A stretch of DNA of 64,000 bases from Heliocidaris tuberculata (GCA_025618425.1 CM046842.1:26837878-26901877); one strand, 5' to 3'; numbered from the stretch's first letter, positions 1 to 11,695 are shown. The notes: a model not told the origin generated them from the sequence alone. Numbers and translations are program-made.

Positions 1-1698
1 ATTGTCTCAACCCAAAATAAAAATTACGTGTGAAAAACAAATTACATGAAAAAAAATCTAATAAAAATTGTGAAGGCATTTTAGGGATTATTGCAAAATT
101 TGCAAAAGCAAAGATGAATATAAGACGATATCGATATCGATTCTTTCATACATTCTTAAATCCTTAAATTTAGTTAATAGTTATTTGAAAGAGTATCTTA
201 AGTATGATGAATCTTGCCTTTCATATTTCGGCTTCATCATTCAAAGAATCCTACAAGTAAAGAATGTCGTGACAGAAATATTGAGCTCAACACTGAAAAA
301 ACCCTGATTTGTTAACTGTCCGAAACATTATGTTATCAGTGGATCATTAATCATCAAGCGAAAAAGCCACGATATAAGATATATATGATGGGGAGCCTTA
401 TGTCTGCGCACCTAAGATTTTACCCTAAACCGAACAAGAATTTCTCCAATATTCCTCTAAAACTTTGTTTAATATTATTAATATATTCTAAAGAGTATAG
501 TTTGCAAAAAATCTCATCCAAATTAAAGCAAGAACAATGCCATTTTCACAAGAAACGGCGGCCGTTTCATTTCAGCGTTCAAAAAACAATGGTGCCCATG
601 CATGTCTGCGCACTCATTCATTTTACAAGCAGTTCGGGAGTTTTGACGTGAAAGACAACATTTTGAGGCTTGAGAATAAAATATCGGAAATAAGACCTTT
701 TTACATCAATTTGACTCGTTTTTTTGCATGAATACCGATTGCTGTAATGAGGATGAAAAGCTTGTGTTCGTTGCGTGTTTTGTTTTATTAGAATCGCGCA
801 GTTACGCGTGTGCGCAGACATGGGCACTGCACAGACTTGGGCACTCCAGCCATACTGCAGACCGTGCAGTGCAAGTAATGTCACATCAATACACGTGATT
901 TTTCGAATATGCAGATATTCTACAAAATAATTTATTCTGAAAGGCAAATTATCATTCAAAGTTTAAGTTGATATAATACAAGAAAAAGACTTTGAAATTC
1001 CCATAAAGTCAAACGCTTGTGTTGGGCAGAAGGGGGGGGGGGGGGGGGGGGGGGGAGAGAGGGAGAGAGAGAGAGAGAGAGAGAGAAAGGTAAATAATAC
1101 ATGGATGATCATGGCTTTATTCAACCAACAAACCACTGTTTTTTTAACCACTCGATCCCCGGGAGAGGGGCCACATAGCCACAGCTGCCCCATGCATTCC
1201 CTCCGTCGCTTCCCAGATATTCAACAATGATGTACAAAGACAATAATAATGTCATGTTTTTTTAAAACGAACCTGACAGGAAAAAGACACTACATAAAAA
1301 AAGACAATGTTTAATTAATGTCAATCATTATGGAGGCGATTTCAAACACTTCGTTAAAAGAGATAAAAAGGGGAAGGAAATTAGAAGTAAATGAGAAGCA
1401 GCGGATGTTTGCCCAGAGAAAGTGGATCAGGTTAAAATCCCATGATAGGAAAGAGATAAAGATCAGATATTATCCCACTTGTGACAGAACGGAACATGAA
1501 TCCAAATATACTGTGTGAGCCAATAAAAAGGAAACCCATATTTAAGCCCCAGTATATTAAAAGCGAAGTGAAATCATGTCCCCTTTAATTTGATAGGCTG
1601 CTCACCAAAATACGATCATGGATGGCTGAGCACTACCAAATGATTTTTTTAAAAATGTCAAAATCGCCTTTGCCCGAGTTTGGAATGAATGGCGATTA
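1..1698. other. Non-genic flank with simple repeats
   Basis: I see no gene here. Short open frames have no family resemblance or splice-consistent neighbours. The notable content is a poly(G) tract running into GA repeats at about 1031-1086. A block near 1515-1550 has a short match near 18270-18310 (both contain CATAAAAAGGAAACC-like sequence), which suggests an old dispersed repeat. Confidence 0.6.
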
Positions 1699-1824
1699 GG
1701 GGAGCGTTTCATCAAGCGTTTTGTTAGTGATTTTTACCGACAAGTGTTATAAGCTAGTGAAATCCTTGCGTCTGATTGGCTGCGAGCAAATTTGTCAGTA
1801 AAAACGCTTGATGAAACGCTCCCC
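1699..1824. mobile_element. Foldback MITE, family A, copy 1
   Basis: The 126 bp segment begins GGGGAGCGTTTCATCAAGCG and ends with the reverse complement of that sequence, giving terminal inverted repeats of about 24 bp. The interior carries a block that also occurs in the copies at about 10553, 26368, 38908 and 52259 (the TCTGATTGG / AAATTTGTC region). No coding capacity. This is a non-autonomous element, but I cannot assign its superfamily because no clear target-site duplication is visible. Confidence 0.75.
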
Positions 1825-1944
1825 AGGAGTTATTTTCATAACATTATTCAGTTAAACCTTGGGTTGACAATCCATTTCATTCAAAAGTGGGCTGAGGCAG
1901 ATTTAACATGAATCAGGAAAAATGCTACCGTTCAGCTGTCACAT

Positions 1945-2036
1945 GGTCGCGCCGAACTGTTCAGCTATTTCTCGTCATATTTCAAATATGACGAGCAATC
2001 CTTTTCAGGGGGACTTTTCTTTTATGATAATCTTCC
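1945..2036. repeat. Dispersed repeat shared with 23906-24005
   Basis: About 90 bp here match the reverse complement of 23906-24005, including the palindromic core CTCGTCATATTTCAAATATG. The second copy lies inside a TTAA-flanked element (23844-24246). This copy is therefore probably a fragment of the same element. Confidence 0.6.
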
Positions 2037-2114
2037 GAACTGACGTAACTTTGTCTGGTATTCTATATGTCAACAGTTTATGAGTATGAAGGAAATAAAG
2101 GATAACATGAAAAT

Positions 2115-2155
2115 GCTCGCGCGGAACCGAACTCAGAGTTCGGTTCCGCGCGAGC
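2115..2155. repeat. Perfect GC-rich 19 bp hairpin
   Basis: A 19-base arm (2115-2133, starting GCTCGCGCGG) is followed by a 3-base loop (CAG) and then by its perfect reverse complement (2137-2155). It is far more GC-rich than its surroundings. It could be a DNA cruciform, a transposon end or an RNA hairpin. Nothing else supports a function. Confidence 0.8.
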
Positions 2156-2810
2156 CTTTACCTCGACGAGCGCATACGGATGCGTCGAGTAGTCTACTCA
2201 CGATCGCTTTTACGCTTATAGAGAGTGTAATTAAAATCGCAATATCTCATTACAGAATTAATATTTGAAGGCCATATTCTGAATATAGTATAACGACATG
2301 CAACCTCCAACAGACAGAGCAAACTTATTTTGGGTGATTTTTACCCTTTATAACACTATTTGAAAATCGGGGTGAAATTCACATCATTCAGCTTGAAAAT
2401 CAAGATTTGTATTCATTTAGTAGGTGTGCCTAGCTTTAGGACCTTTTCATTTTGTCGAACAAAATTTGACACCGGCATCGACATCGACTTATAATGAATG
2501 TAATTGATATTCGTCCGTCGTAATATCCTCAGCGATTTAACTTCAGAATATGTAGAACCGAGATAAAGAAATTCGAATAAACCACTGAATAAAATGACAT
2601 TTTAGGGGCTGGAAACAAAGTGCGTAGCTTTAGGTCCCCCACTATTATGTGTTTTTTTTTTTTAATTAATTGTTAATTTTTTACAAAAAAATCTTTTTAA
2701 TGAAATTATACAGCCTACCTCCATATATTCTCTAAGGTCTGAAAAAGGGAAGGTTTTAAATTATACCCATTTTGAGGAGTATTTCGGGAAAGTACACTTG
2801 TATATGCAGG

Positions 2811-2811
<1 letters not shown>

Positions 2812-2843
<32 letters not shown>

Positions 2844-3006
2844 CTTTTGCATGTTTATATCCAGCTTAAAATCATAATTTAACTACATTCTACAGTTAGA
2901 GGAAAATGTTAGAAGTGCGTAAGGGAGAGAGGGAGAGAGAGAGACAGAGAGAGAGACAGAGAGAGAGGTAGAGAGAGAGAAAGAGAGAGAAAGAGACAGA
3001 CAGAGA
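2812..3006. repeat. (TA)n and (GA)n simple repeats
   Basis: A (TA)n tract occupies about 2814-2842. A GAGA/GACAGA-rich tract occupies about 2923-3004. Antisense reading frames through them are low-complexity Ser/Leu strings and are not genes. Confidence 0.85.
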
Positions 3007-3599
3007 TGATTGAGTAGATTAAATGAATAATTTTGAAGTCGATTAGAGACCGTTCGGTTGAAATAAAAGCAATTTATATTTCCTTCTTTTTTCAGCACAA
3101 AAATGGAGAGGAGAATCGTTGCTATCTATTTTATTTACGTAATACAAAGTAACATAAACAAAGATTATATATCTACTCACTCGGGAGTATTTCAACCATA
3201 ATTATGCTCACTGCTAGGGCATGGTTTAATTCAGTCACATTGTACATGTATTGGTTTCCAACTTCCTGACAGGGGTGGTATTGTGGGCACCATTTTATCT
3301 CTAAACATTTTTATTTCATTCTTTAAAAAAAAAAAGTTGTTTTCTGAGACCACTTTTTATCTCGGTTTTTGTCTCATACTTTATCCCAGTCTCATACCTC
3401 TCGCGTCCCTATATTGTACGCGTGATATGCGCAGCTTCAAACGCTTACACCCATCATATTTTGTGGGAAAGATAAAATAAGACTTAACATAGGGTAGGGG
3501 CTATTTTATCTCTAGGACGCACGGTGAGTGCTATATTTTTGGACACGTATGATCAATACCTTTTCCGGTGGTAATTCTCTCTTGCTGATACTATACAAA

Positions 3600-6500
3600 T
3601 TTTGTCAATGCTTTATATGTTGTTGATTTTTACTGTATATATAGTTTTTTTGCTATGCCTGATTGTGATTTTTATCTTCAATTTCTCAAGACTTTAAACT
3701 TTTCATCTTTATCTGATCAATTATCTCCTTTTACTGATGACGAATGTACTTATGGTCCTCAACAAAACATTTTCATGCCCGATGAATTTAATACATTTGC
3801 TGCTACACAAAATCTGAATAAACAATTTTCTAGTGTTCATGTGAACTGCAGAAGTATCAAGCAAAATTTTTTAAGCTTTGTTTCCTTTTTAAATCTGATC
3901 GATTATAAATTTTGTGCAATAGCTACAACTGAAACATGGCTAAAAATAAATGACCCAGTGTATAATATTAATGGTTACGAATTTGTGGGCAACAGTCGCA
4001 ATACTCGTTCTGGAGGTGGGGTAGGCATTTATATACGTGATGATTAAACTTTTTCTCGTAGGTTGGATTTGGATATAAATACTGCTGAATTGGAGTCTGT
4101 TTTTATTGAAATGAAAATTAAAAAGAAAAATATAATGTTTGGCACTATTTATAGACCACCGAATAGACCTATTCGGACTTTCATCGATGCTTTCAATACA
4201 GTTATAAATATAGTTAATAAAGAAAATAAATTTGTATATTTTGCTGGAGCCTTTAATATAAACCTACTCAATGCTAATTCTTGCCCTCAAGTTAGTGATT
4301 TTCTTGATGTGCTTATGGTAAATTCAATGTTCCCAGTTATACACTATCCAACTCGTGTTACTATAAATTCAGCTACATTAATTGACAATATATTTACTAA
4401 TAACATAGAAACAATCAGAAGTGGTATTATATTTGCTGATATAAGTGATCATCTCCCAGTGTATTGCATTCATGATACAATAATCGATAATACAGAATAT
4501 TCACCCATTGTAAAACGTGATATGTGTGAAAATAATATCCAAATATTCATTGAAAAGCTTAAGGCCGAATGTTGGCAATTTGATAATGAAAATCCAAATA
4601 TTAGCTATGATTGTTTTTTAAATCAGTTTAAGTCTCGGTATGATGATTGTTTTCCGAAAGTTCAGAAACCATACAGGCCCAGAAGAGACAAGTTGTGGTT
4701 TAATGATGATTTACGTAAAATGTGCAAAAAGAAATACCGCTTGTATAAAAAATACATAAATTGTCCAACTCCTAAAAATCATAACTCTTATAAATTGTAT
4801 AGAAATGAATGTAATAATAAAATTAAAAGAATTCGGAATGAATACTATCATCAAAGATTTTTACAGGTGAAATTCGATATGAAGAAAACATGGAACTTAA
4901 TTAATAAAGCCATTAGAAAATTCTCAAAACAGACACATGTTGAAAAATTTATTGTAGATGATCGATCCATCAATGATAATAATGATATTGCCAATGAATT
5001 CAACGATTTTTTCATCAAAATTGGTCCTTCACTGACGCAAAATATCCGAGATAATCATTCCAATTCTACATGTAATTATAAGCAATATTTAGTAAGACAT
5101 AATCAATCTGCTTTTTTTATCCCGATTACTCCAAAAGAAATAATTGATATTGTTTGTAATCTTAAAAATCGATCGAGTACTGGTTTTGACGAGATAGATA
5201 TTTCTTTTGTAAAAAGAGTTGTCCACATTATCTGTTTTCCATTGTGCAATATTTTTAATTCTTCGATGTTGTCAGGAATCTTTCCAGATAATTTAAAAAT
5301 CGCCAAAGTGATACCTGTATTTAAAAGTGGTTCTACTGTAAATACTAATAATTATAGACCTATTTCTGTGTTACCCGTATTTTCCAAGATCTATGAAAAG
5401 TGTCTTTATAATCGATTGTTTAAATTTCTTGACCATTACAACATTATATCCAGTAGTCAATACGGTTTCCGCCCTGGGTACTCCACATCTTCTGGTTTAG
5501 TTGATTTTGTTTGTAAAGTTTGTAATACACTTGATAAAAAGAGAACTTTGATTGGATTATTTCTTGATTTGAGCAAAGCTTTCGATACCTTAGATCATTC
5601 AATTCTGTTATATAAATTGGATAATTGTGGTATTCGTGGTGTTCTTTTAGATCTTTTTAAAAGTTATCTGTCTAATCGTAAGCAGTATGTTTTTGTTAAT
5701 AATCATGAATCTAATTTAAAGGTCATCGGATGTGGAGTACCCCAGGGGTCAATACTTGGCCCACTTTTGTTTCTTATTTATATGAATGATATTTGTAACA
5801 CATCTCACATACTACAATATATATTATTTGCAGATGATACCAGTCTGTTCTTGAGCGATAATAATATTAGAAATTTGATTTTTAATTTCAATCGAGAAAT
5901 AATCAAAATCAATTTATGGCTAATTTCTAATAAGTTAATTCTGAATATAAATAAAACCCATTACATGATTTTTTCAAACAAGTCGATCGATTATAATGAT
6001 ATAGTTGTTTCGTTGAATAATAATATTATTGATCGTTGTTCTTCTTTAAAATTTTTGGGTGTGACTATTGATAGTAAGTTATCCTTTAATGAGCACATTG
6101 ATGTCATCTGCACAAAAAATTCTAAAAGTATAGGTATTCTAAATAAGTTAAAGCATTTTCCACAGAACATACTCAAAATGATATATAATTCTATTATCTC
6201 ACCTTATTTTCAATACTGTAATCTTGCATGGAGTTCCTCGACTACATATTCAATGCTACGTTTATACAGATTACAAAAAAAGGCAGTAAGAATCATTTCG
6301 CATGCCAATTTTCTTGCCCATACAAAGCCGTTGTTTAATCACCTGAACATGTTAAATATATTTGATTTTTCTGACTATGAAATTGCAATTTTTATGTACT
6401 TGTGTTATAGAAACTATATACCAAACAGTATTTCAGAATTTTTTTGTCATAATGCCGATATACATTCCTATAATACACGTGGATCTTCTAACTTCCATTT

Positions 6501-6700
6501 ACCTAAAATACGCACCTCGCTAGCAAAGAACTGTATTTTTTTCAAAGGGCCCATAATCTGGAACAGCTTATCATTGTATATTAAATCTAGTCCATCACTT
6601 AATGTTTTTAAAAGGAGATATAAAACCCTATTACTCAGTAGATACGTTAACAATCTTGATCAGGTCTTGATTTGTTTTGTTTGTTTCTTTGTTTGTTTTG

Positions 6701-6731
<31 letters not shown>

Positions 6732-7126
6732 TGTCTTTGTCTTTATTAATGTAAGTTTGTTTGTTTGTTTGTTTTGTTTTGTTTTTTTGCTTGTTGTTAA
6801 TCTTATCAGTTTCTATATGCTTACACTGTATTTTTTTTTCAATCTGGTCTTGTTTAACTCTCATCTTATCCTAATTTCAGATTTTCAGTTTCAGTTTTTT
6901 GTTAAGGTGGCAGCACTAATAAGGCATTACCTTTCTAGTTGTCTCCTCATTCTCATAAATACTCTCTTTCCCCTATATTTTCTCCAGATTACCTGGTGAT
7001 GTATATTATATTTTATGATTATCTTCGTAATATATGTTATTTTGACCTTATATGTATGCTATATTGTATGTTATTTTATGTAAATGTTTTTTATGATGAA
7101 TGAAATAAATTCGACAATCGACAATG
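3600..7126 (+). mobile_element. Non-LTR retrotransposon (APE/RT LINE)
   Basis: This is a near full-length ORF2-type LINE with an apurinic-endonuclease-like domain followed by a reverse transcriptase. The 3' end lies near the ATGAATGAAATAAATTCGAC motif at about 7097. The 5' boundary is uncertain because no target-site duplication is obvious. The protein style (PISVLPVFSKIYEK, VPQGSILGPLLF, FADD) fits the Jockey/CR1/L2 radiation of LINEs. The exact clade needs a phylogeny. Confidence 0.8.
3655..6999 (+). pseudogene. LINE ORF2: endonuclease plus reverse transcriptase, one nonsense codon
   Basis: The whole ORF is one frame, interrupted only by TAA at 4045-4047. The endonuclease covers about 3790-4480, with ETWL, a Tyr-Arg-Pro-Pro block and the SDHLPV motif at about 4441-4458. 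The usual GDFN active-site motif reads GAFN at about 4249-4260, losing the catalytic Asp. The reverse transcriptase (about 5170-5950) has RPISVLPVFSK, FLDLSKAFDTLDH, GVPQGSILGPLL and the catalytic FADD at 5827-5838. The segment ending near 6657 resembles the normal LINE C-terminus. Beyond it the frame runs through TTTTG repeats (6670-6800) giving Phe/Val/Cys strings, so the original stop seems lost. The copy is young but probably not self-mobilising. Confidence 0.85.
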
Positions 7127-7923
7127 CTAGTCATGCTATCAAGATAAACAATCAAGCAACATTATCATATGATTATTGGATTCTATTTCAAGGGTCTAGC
7201 CACCGAATATCACACTTGCAGTGATGACTGTAATAGTATTCTAAAACCTCTGAAAGTACCTCAGTCATTTTCAAGGAAATCCTAGCAAAAGCGCGTTTGC
7301 GCTTTGAGGCACGCGTAGTGAAAATTGCAAAAATAGCGCATTCGCCCTCTCTTGCCCCAGAGACTGGCAGAGAGCAATTCTATTGGCTGAGCGTGATAAA
7401 AGTGAAATCTAACGACATTTTTTATTTGTTATCGCGTCATAAATGGGCGTGTCTGAGATGAGATTAATCTCGCTGAAATGGTTCTCAGAATACCGACTTT
7501 AAAAAGATTTTAAGGGTACTTTATATCACTGGCTTAATATCTCAGATTTTATCTCACGTGAAAAGGGTAGGAGACAGAGATCAAATATGAGATAAAATCC
7601 GAGATAAAAAGTGGTCTCTGAATACCACTGTCTTTATACAGTTAAAATAAAAGTTTTCAGAGTTAAAAAAAAGGTGCTCAGAATACCACCCCTTGTAAAA
7701 TCATACTGTTGCGCGCATCGTGCGTGGTGCGTACAAAATGGCAGCGACGTATGAAGGTCAGTTGTACTCGGTACAAATGATCTTCATCTGCAGATGAACA
7801 AATTGTGGTGACACGACATTTGCTTCTGCGACATTTGCTCCTCCTTCTATATCTCGGAAGGTCAAAGGTTAAGGTCAAGGTCATGATTTGTTTTATTTTG
7901 TTTTTCTTAAGGACAATGTGAAG

Positions 7924-8031
7924 ATTAGGGTTAGGGTCAGGGTTAGGGTCAGGGTTAGGGTCAGGATTAGGGTTAGGGTTAGGGTTAGGGTTAGGGTTAG
8001 GGTTAGGGTTAGGGTTAGGTTTAGGTTTAGG
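7924..8031. repeat. Interstitial telomeric repeat (TTAGGG)n
   Basis: About 108 bp of TTAGGG units are present. TCAGGG variants lie on the left, roughly eight perfect units in the middle, and GTTTAGG variants at the right edge. TTAGGG is the telomere repeat of most animals. The position inside ordinary sequence, flanked by transposons, makes this an interstitial block. Confidence 0.9.
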
Positions 8032-8163
8032 ATTGACATGGCAAAGTTAGACCGGAATCCAAAGTGTAATTATGAACTGGCTAATTGAACGAACCAAACA
8101 CCCTCTCATCTTTTGTCAAGTGTTTAGGCTGATCGAGTCGACTTTTCAACCACTACTTAATCA

Positions 8164-8425
8164 TGAATGTGCTGTGGTCTAGTGGATACGTCCCCGGACG
8201 GTAGATCACAAAGGTTCGTGGTTCGAATCCCAGTTAGACACCAATGTCCTTCGGCAAGACGTTAATATAGATTTGCCATTCTTGCTCCAGTAAATGGGTA
8301 CAGGTAGGAAATTATTCCCTGGAGCTTCAGAGCCTTCATTAGGGCAGCTAGTCTGAGCTGGTGTAATGATCCAATAATCTTTGGAAGCTAATAGAGACAC
8401 TGATGAATATGTCATGTAAAAACCG
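8164..8425 (+). mobile_element. tRNA-derived SINE
   Basis: The head carries a Pol III A box (TGGTCTAGTGG, about 8174) and a B box (GGTTCGAATCC, about 8220) at tRNA-like spacing. A TGTCCTTCGGCAAGACGTTA body follows, as in many invertebrate and fish SINEs, and the element ends in an (ATT)n tail. Degraded relatives occur at about 21425-21575 (minus) and 43435-43640. Confidence 0.8.
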
Positions 8426-8426
<1 letters not shown>

Positions 8427-8485
<59 letters not shown>

Positions 8486-8545
8486 ATCATCATCATCATC
8501 ATCATTATTACTAATATTATTATTTTTGTTGTTAATATTATTATT
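8427..8545. repeat. (ATT)n/(ATC)n microsatellite, SINE tail
   Basis: About 20 ATT units are followed by CATCAT and degenerate ATT repeats. Open frames here (poly-Ile, poly-Asn) are artefacts. Confidence 0.9.
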
Positions 8546-9838
8546 ATAGGTTTCCCCGGTCCATTTCATAATTTTATCATTCAAGTTCATATTCTGAGCA
8601 TTCAATTTCACGCATTTCCCGCTCGCAGCACTGAATCGGCTTTCAAATTCAAAATCCGGTCGTTCAGTTTCACTATCCAAGCAATCAATTGTTCATTTGC
8701 GTCATTCAAATTTCAAATAGGAGCATGCATTTTGAGCAATGAGCATTCAAATTCATTTCAAGCCAGCGACGGAATCTCGTTGGTCATTCATATTTGTGAA
8801 AAGGCGACCTGTTCCAAATAAGTGCATTCAATTTAAAAGAATGGTTGCATTTAGTTAGCTTGAGATTTATGTCGATCTTTTTCACTTAGTTTTGAATAAA
8901 CTAGGCTTCATTATATTTTCATTCTCAATAAACCTGTTTAAGGATTATACAATAAATGTTTTCTTTGAAACTGATAACATGAACATTATAAACATCTTAT
9001 TTGTTGTTTATTGATATCTTATTGGCTTCCACTTGTGAGATTGTGAGATCATGTTGTTTATCAGTTGGTCTTTGAATTGACGCATTGTGTGGTTAGTGTT
9101 GGGGTGTTGTCTTTTTTATGTGTGGTGTCTATTCAAGGAGTATAAGTTAGAAATGTCGCTGTGTGTTGTTTGGACGCACTGCTGATGGGGGCTTATCATA
9201 TAAAATTTCTTGTAATGAAAAAAAAAAGGTATTGAAGAATACACGAACATATACAAGAACATGACTGAAGAATACATGAACATAATTATAAGGACATGAT
9301 ATCACTGTAAGGAGATACAACTTCAGAACAATATAGAATCTTTAAAAAACACAAAACATACTACATAAAAGCCTATATGAAAATAAGATTTTTATGTGTG
9401 TGTGTGTGAGGGGGGGGGGGGGGAGGTGTGCGGGTGGATTGCGTATGTGTGCTCGTTTTATCAGAAACAACCAACGCTCATCCCCCTCGCCCCCTCATAA
9501 TCCCTTCTTCAAAAATATATCTTATATTCTCCACTAAATTAAGTGCACGAAGTAGGAATTGATCACCGGAAAATGAAATTGAACGCCCCAAACAGGCTCA
9601 TCGTGATTACTGCGTGAATTTGAATGCACGAGAAGGAAATGCTCGCATTTGGAAATTGAACGCACATGTGTGATTTTGATTTTACGGAAAGGAAATAAGA
9701 GAGCCCATAAATGAAATTGATCGATCGAATTCTGAATTTGAATGCCCGAATATTTTCGCGGGGGTACGGTGTGTGAATTTGAATGCACGTTCATGAATTG
9801 GAATGGAAAAAGCATGAAATTGACCGGGAAAGCCTATA
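8545..9838. mobile_element. Foldback element with ATTCAA-rich arms
   Basis: The left end, TATAGGTTTCCCCGGTCCAT, pairs with the right end, which reads ATGAAATTGACCGGGAAAGC before CTATA. Both arms are built from degenerate units containing GAATTTGAATGCACG or its complement. (ATT)n tracts sit immediately outside both ends. The centre (about 8850-9530) has no coding capacity and a poly(G) run near 9413. Confidence 0.6.
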
Positions 9839-9877
9839 TTATTATTATTATTGTTATTATTATTATTATTATTATTA

Positions 9878-9967
<90 letters not shown>

Positions 9968-10175
9968 TCATTATTATTTTTTTTAATCATTATTATTATC
10001 ATTATTATTATTATTATTATTATTATGATTATCAATATTATTATCATAATTATTATAATTATCAATATTATTACTAATATTACCTTTGTTATTAATATTA
10101 TTATTATTATTATTATTATTAGGCCTATTATTATTATTATATTATCATTATCATTATTATTGAATACTTACCCAA
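9836..10175. repeat. (ATT)n microsatellite block
   Basis: About 340 bp of ATT repeats with ATC and TTTT interruptions. All six frames are open as homopolymeric peptides, so the long apparent ORFs here are not genes. Confidence 0.9.
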
Positions 10176-10552
10176 CGTTTGTGATGAATAAATGGAGCAA
10201 CTGCAGAACACTCCATCACACAATGAACCCTAATCCCAACCCCAACACAAACCCTAATCATGATGCATTTGGGGGTATTCTGAAGTTAAGCCGAAATAAT
10301 TATGTTTCCTTTATGTTTATAATCTGCTCCGCACTGCTTTTTCTTTACTTTCAAAATATCCATAATTTCCTGGTTATTACAAAATGCTACTTTCTAGCTT
10401 ATACCTGGTAAATAGGATTTTCGAAGTGTGATCTCTAGACCTGGGACTAAGATGCATATAAAACGAAAAATTATTCTTTTTTCCAATGTGATGCCTTCCA
10501 ACAGGATTATAGAAATAATTATCAGGGTATCAGGGTGATCGTATTAATGTGT
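10176..10552. other. No gene seen
   Basis: Unique-looking AT-rich sequence with a short CCCTAATCCCAACCCC-like patch near 10227-10257. I see nothing else. Confidence 0.5.
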
Positions 10553-10651
10553 CTTGTCGGTGATTTTTACCCACAAATTTGCTCTCACCCAATCAGATGC
10601 AAGGATTTCAGTAGCTTATAACAGCTATTGTCAGTTCATGAAACGGGGCCC
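10553..10651. mobile_element. Foldback MITE family A, truncated copy
   Basis: It contains the family core (AAATTTGCTCTCACCCAATC, then GATTTCAGTAGCTTATAACA) and ends GTTCATGAAACGGGGCCC, matching the right arm of the copies at 26368 and 38908. The opposite terminal arm is missing or diverged. Confidence 0.6.
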
Positions 10652-11200
10652 AGGTGTTACCAGGAGGAGAGGTGTGGGGGGGGGGGGGGTACCCTTAATA
10701 TTAGATGGATGAAATGCGAGAAAACGAGACCAACGGATGAGGGAAGAGTGTAAGAGAAGTCGTATCACCTTCCTTTCTTTTTCTTTATCTTTTTTCTCTA
10801 GTAATTTGTTGTTTTTTTTCTTCTTCTTCATTGGATTGGGGGTATGTGCCCCCTTGTCCCAATACGCTACTGGGTGGATATCAGCTGGCTTTTACTGTAC
10901 TTCTTACCTCCTCCCGGTCTCTTCGACTGTCGAATCCTCCTCAATTTCCAGTTTCCTGACTCTGTCTCTCTGTCTGTCTCTCTGTCTCTCTCTCTCCTAC
11001 GCCCTCTCTTGCTCTCTCTTTCGGATTCTACGAGTAAATTATAATTACCATTTGTTTAATCAAAGCATATAACAGCCCCCCCCCCCCCCCCATGATGTCA
11101 ACCTTTGAAAAGTCTTGTTGGCTCTTCGAATTCGAGCGATGTTTGTTGCAATACGATTCGTTATCTCAAGCAAATCTCATTTAGCTTCTCATCGACAAAC
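10652..11200. other. Region upstream of the GPCR gene
   Basis: It contains poly(G) at about 10676, a CT-rich tract at about 10960-11025, and poly(C) at about 11077. I recognise no TATA box or other clear promoter element. The 5' UTR presumably lies in 11100-11200. Confidence 0.4.
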
Positions 11201-11560
11201 ATGAATACCTCAACCATCGACGACGCGAGCGGCCTCGCTCAGCGTAACGCAACCCTTCTCGAAGACGAAATCCAGTACGGTGTCGACTATGAGGTCTTGA
11301 GGAAGCTGGGTGCCCTCCTGAGGTGGTATGCGCATATCGAGATCGTCCTCGCAGTTCTCGCAATCGTCTGCACATCCATCGTCCTGATCGTCATCGCAAG
11401 CCGGAGATCCTTTCACAGTGTCACTCATTCTTTCATCGCGAACCTGATGGTGTCCGATTTCGGGATGGCTGTTTGCTGTATGGTGGATGGAAGCTATTGG
11501 TTAGCACGCAATTATGATAATAAAACTTCATGTGGTGGCCTGATCAAATACCTGCAGCAT
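11201..11560 (+). CDS. GPCR exon 1 (N-terminus, TM1, TM2)
   Basis: It encodes residues 1-120. I chose ATG 11201 (context AACATGA) because upstream in-frame sequence lacks an ATG and the exon becomes GC-rich from here. The donor is CAT|GTGAGC, phase 0. Reading past the donor gives low-complexity pyrimidine-tract translation. Confidence 0.88.
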
Positions 11561-11660
11561 GTGAGCAAATCTAATTTTAGTCCATCTTTTTTTCTCCCAA
11601 CTTCTTCCTCTTGTTATTTCTTTCTTAGTTTTCTTGTTCTTGTTCTTCGTCTTCTTCTAC

Positions 11661-11695
<35 letters not shown>

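Larger units (their letters stand above)
3270..7689. mobile_element. Foldback DNA element split by a LINE
   Basis: The left end (GGGGTGGTATTGTGGGCACC, about 3271) is the inverse of the right end near 7689 (GGGGTGGTATTCTGAGCACC when reverse-complemented). The similarity continues inward for roughly 130 bp and includes GAGACCACTTTTTATCTCGG on both arms. The LINE lies between the arms, so the foldback element was there first. Exact inner junctions and a target-site duplication are not clear. Confidence 0.65.

Noticed and set aside
8167..8240. A functional tRNA gene
   Set aside because: The A and B boxes are present, but the acceptor stem does not pair well and a SINE body and tail follow directly.
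9682..10411. Overlapping poly-Ile, poly-Asn and poly-Tyr frames
   Set aside because: All are translations of (ATT)n repeats with no unique domain.
10631..11072. Frames over the poly(G) and CT-rich region before the GPCR
   Set aside because: Low-complexity translation, no homology, upstream of the receptor start.
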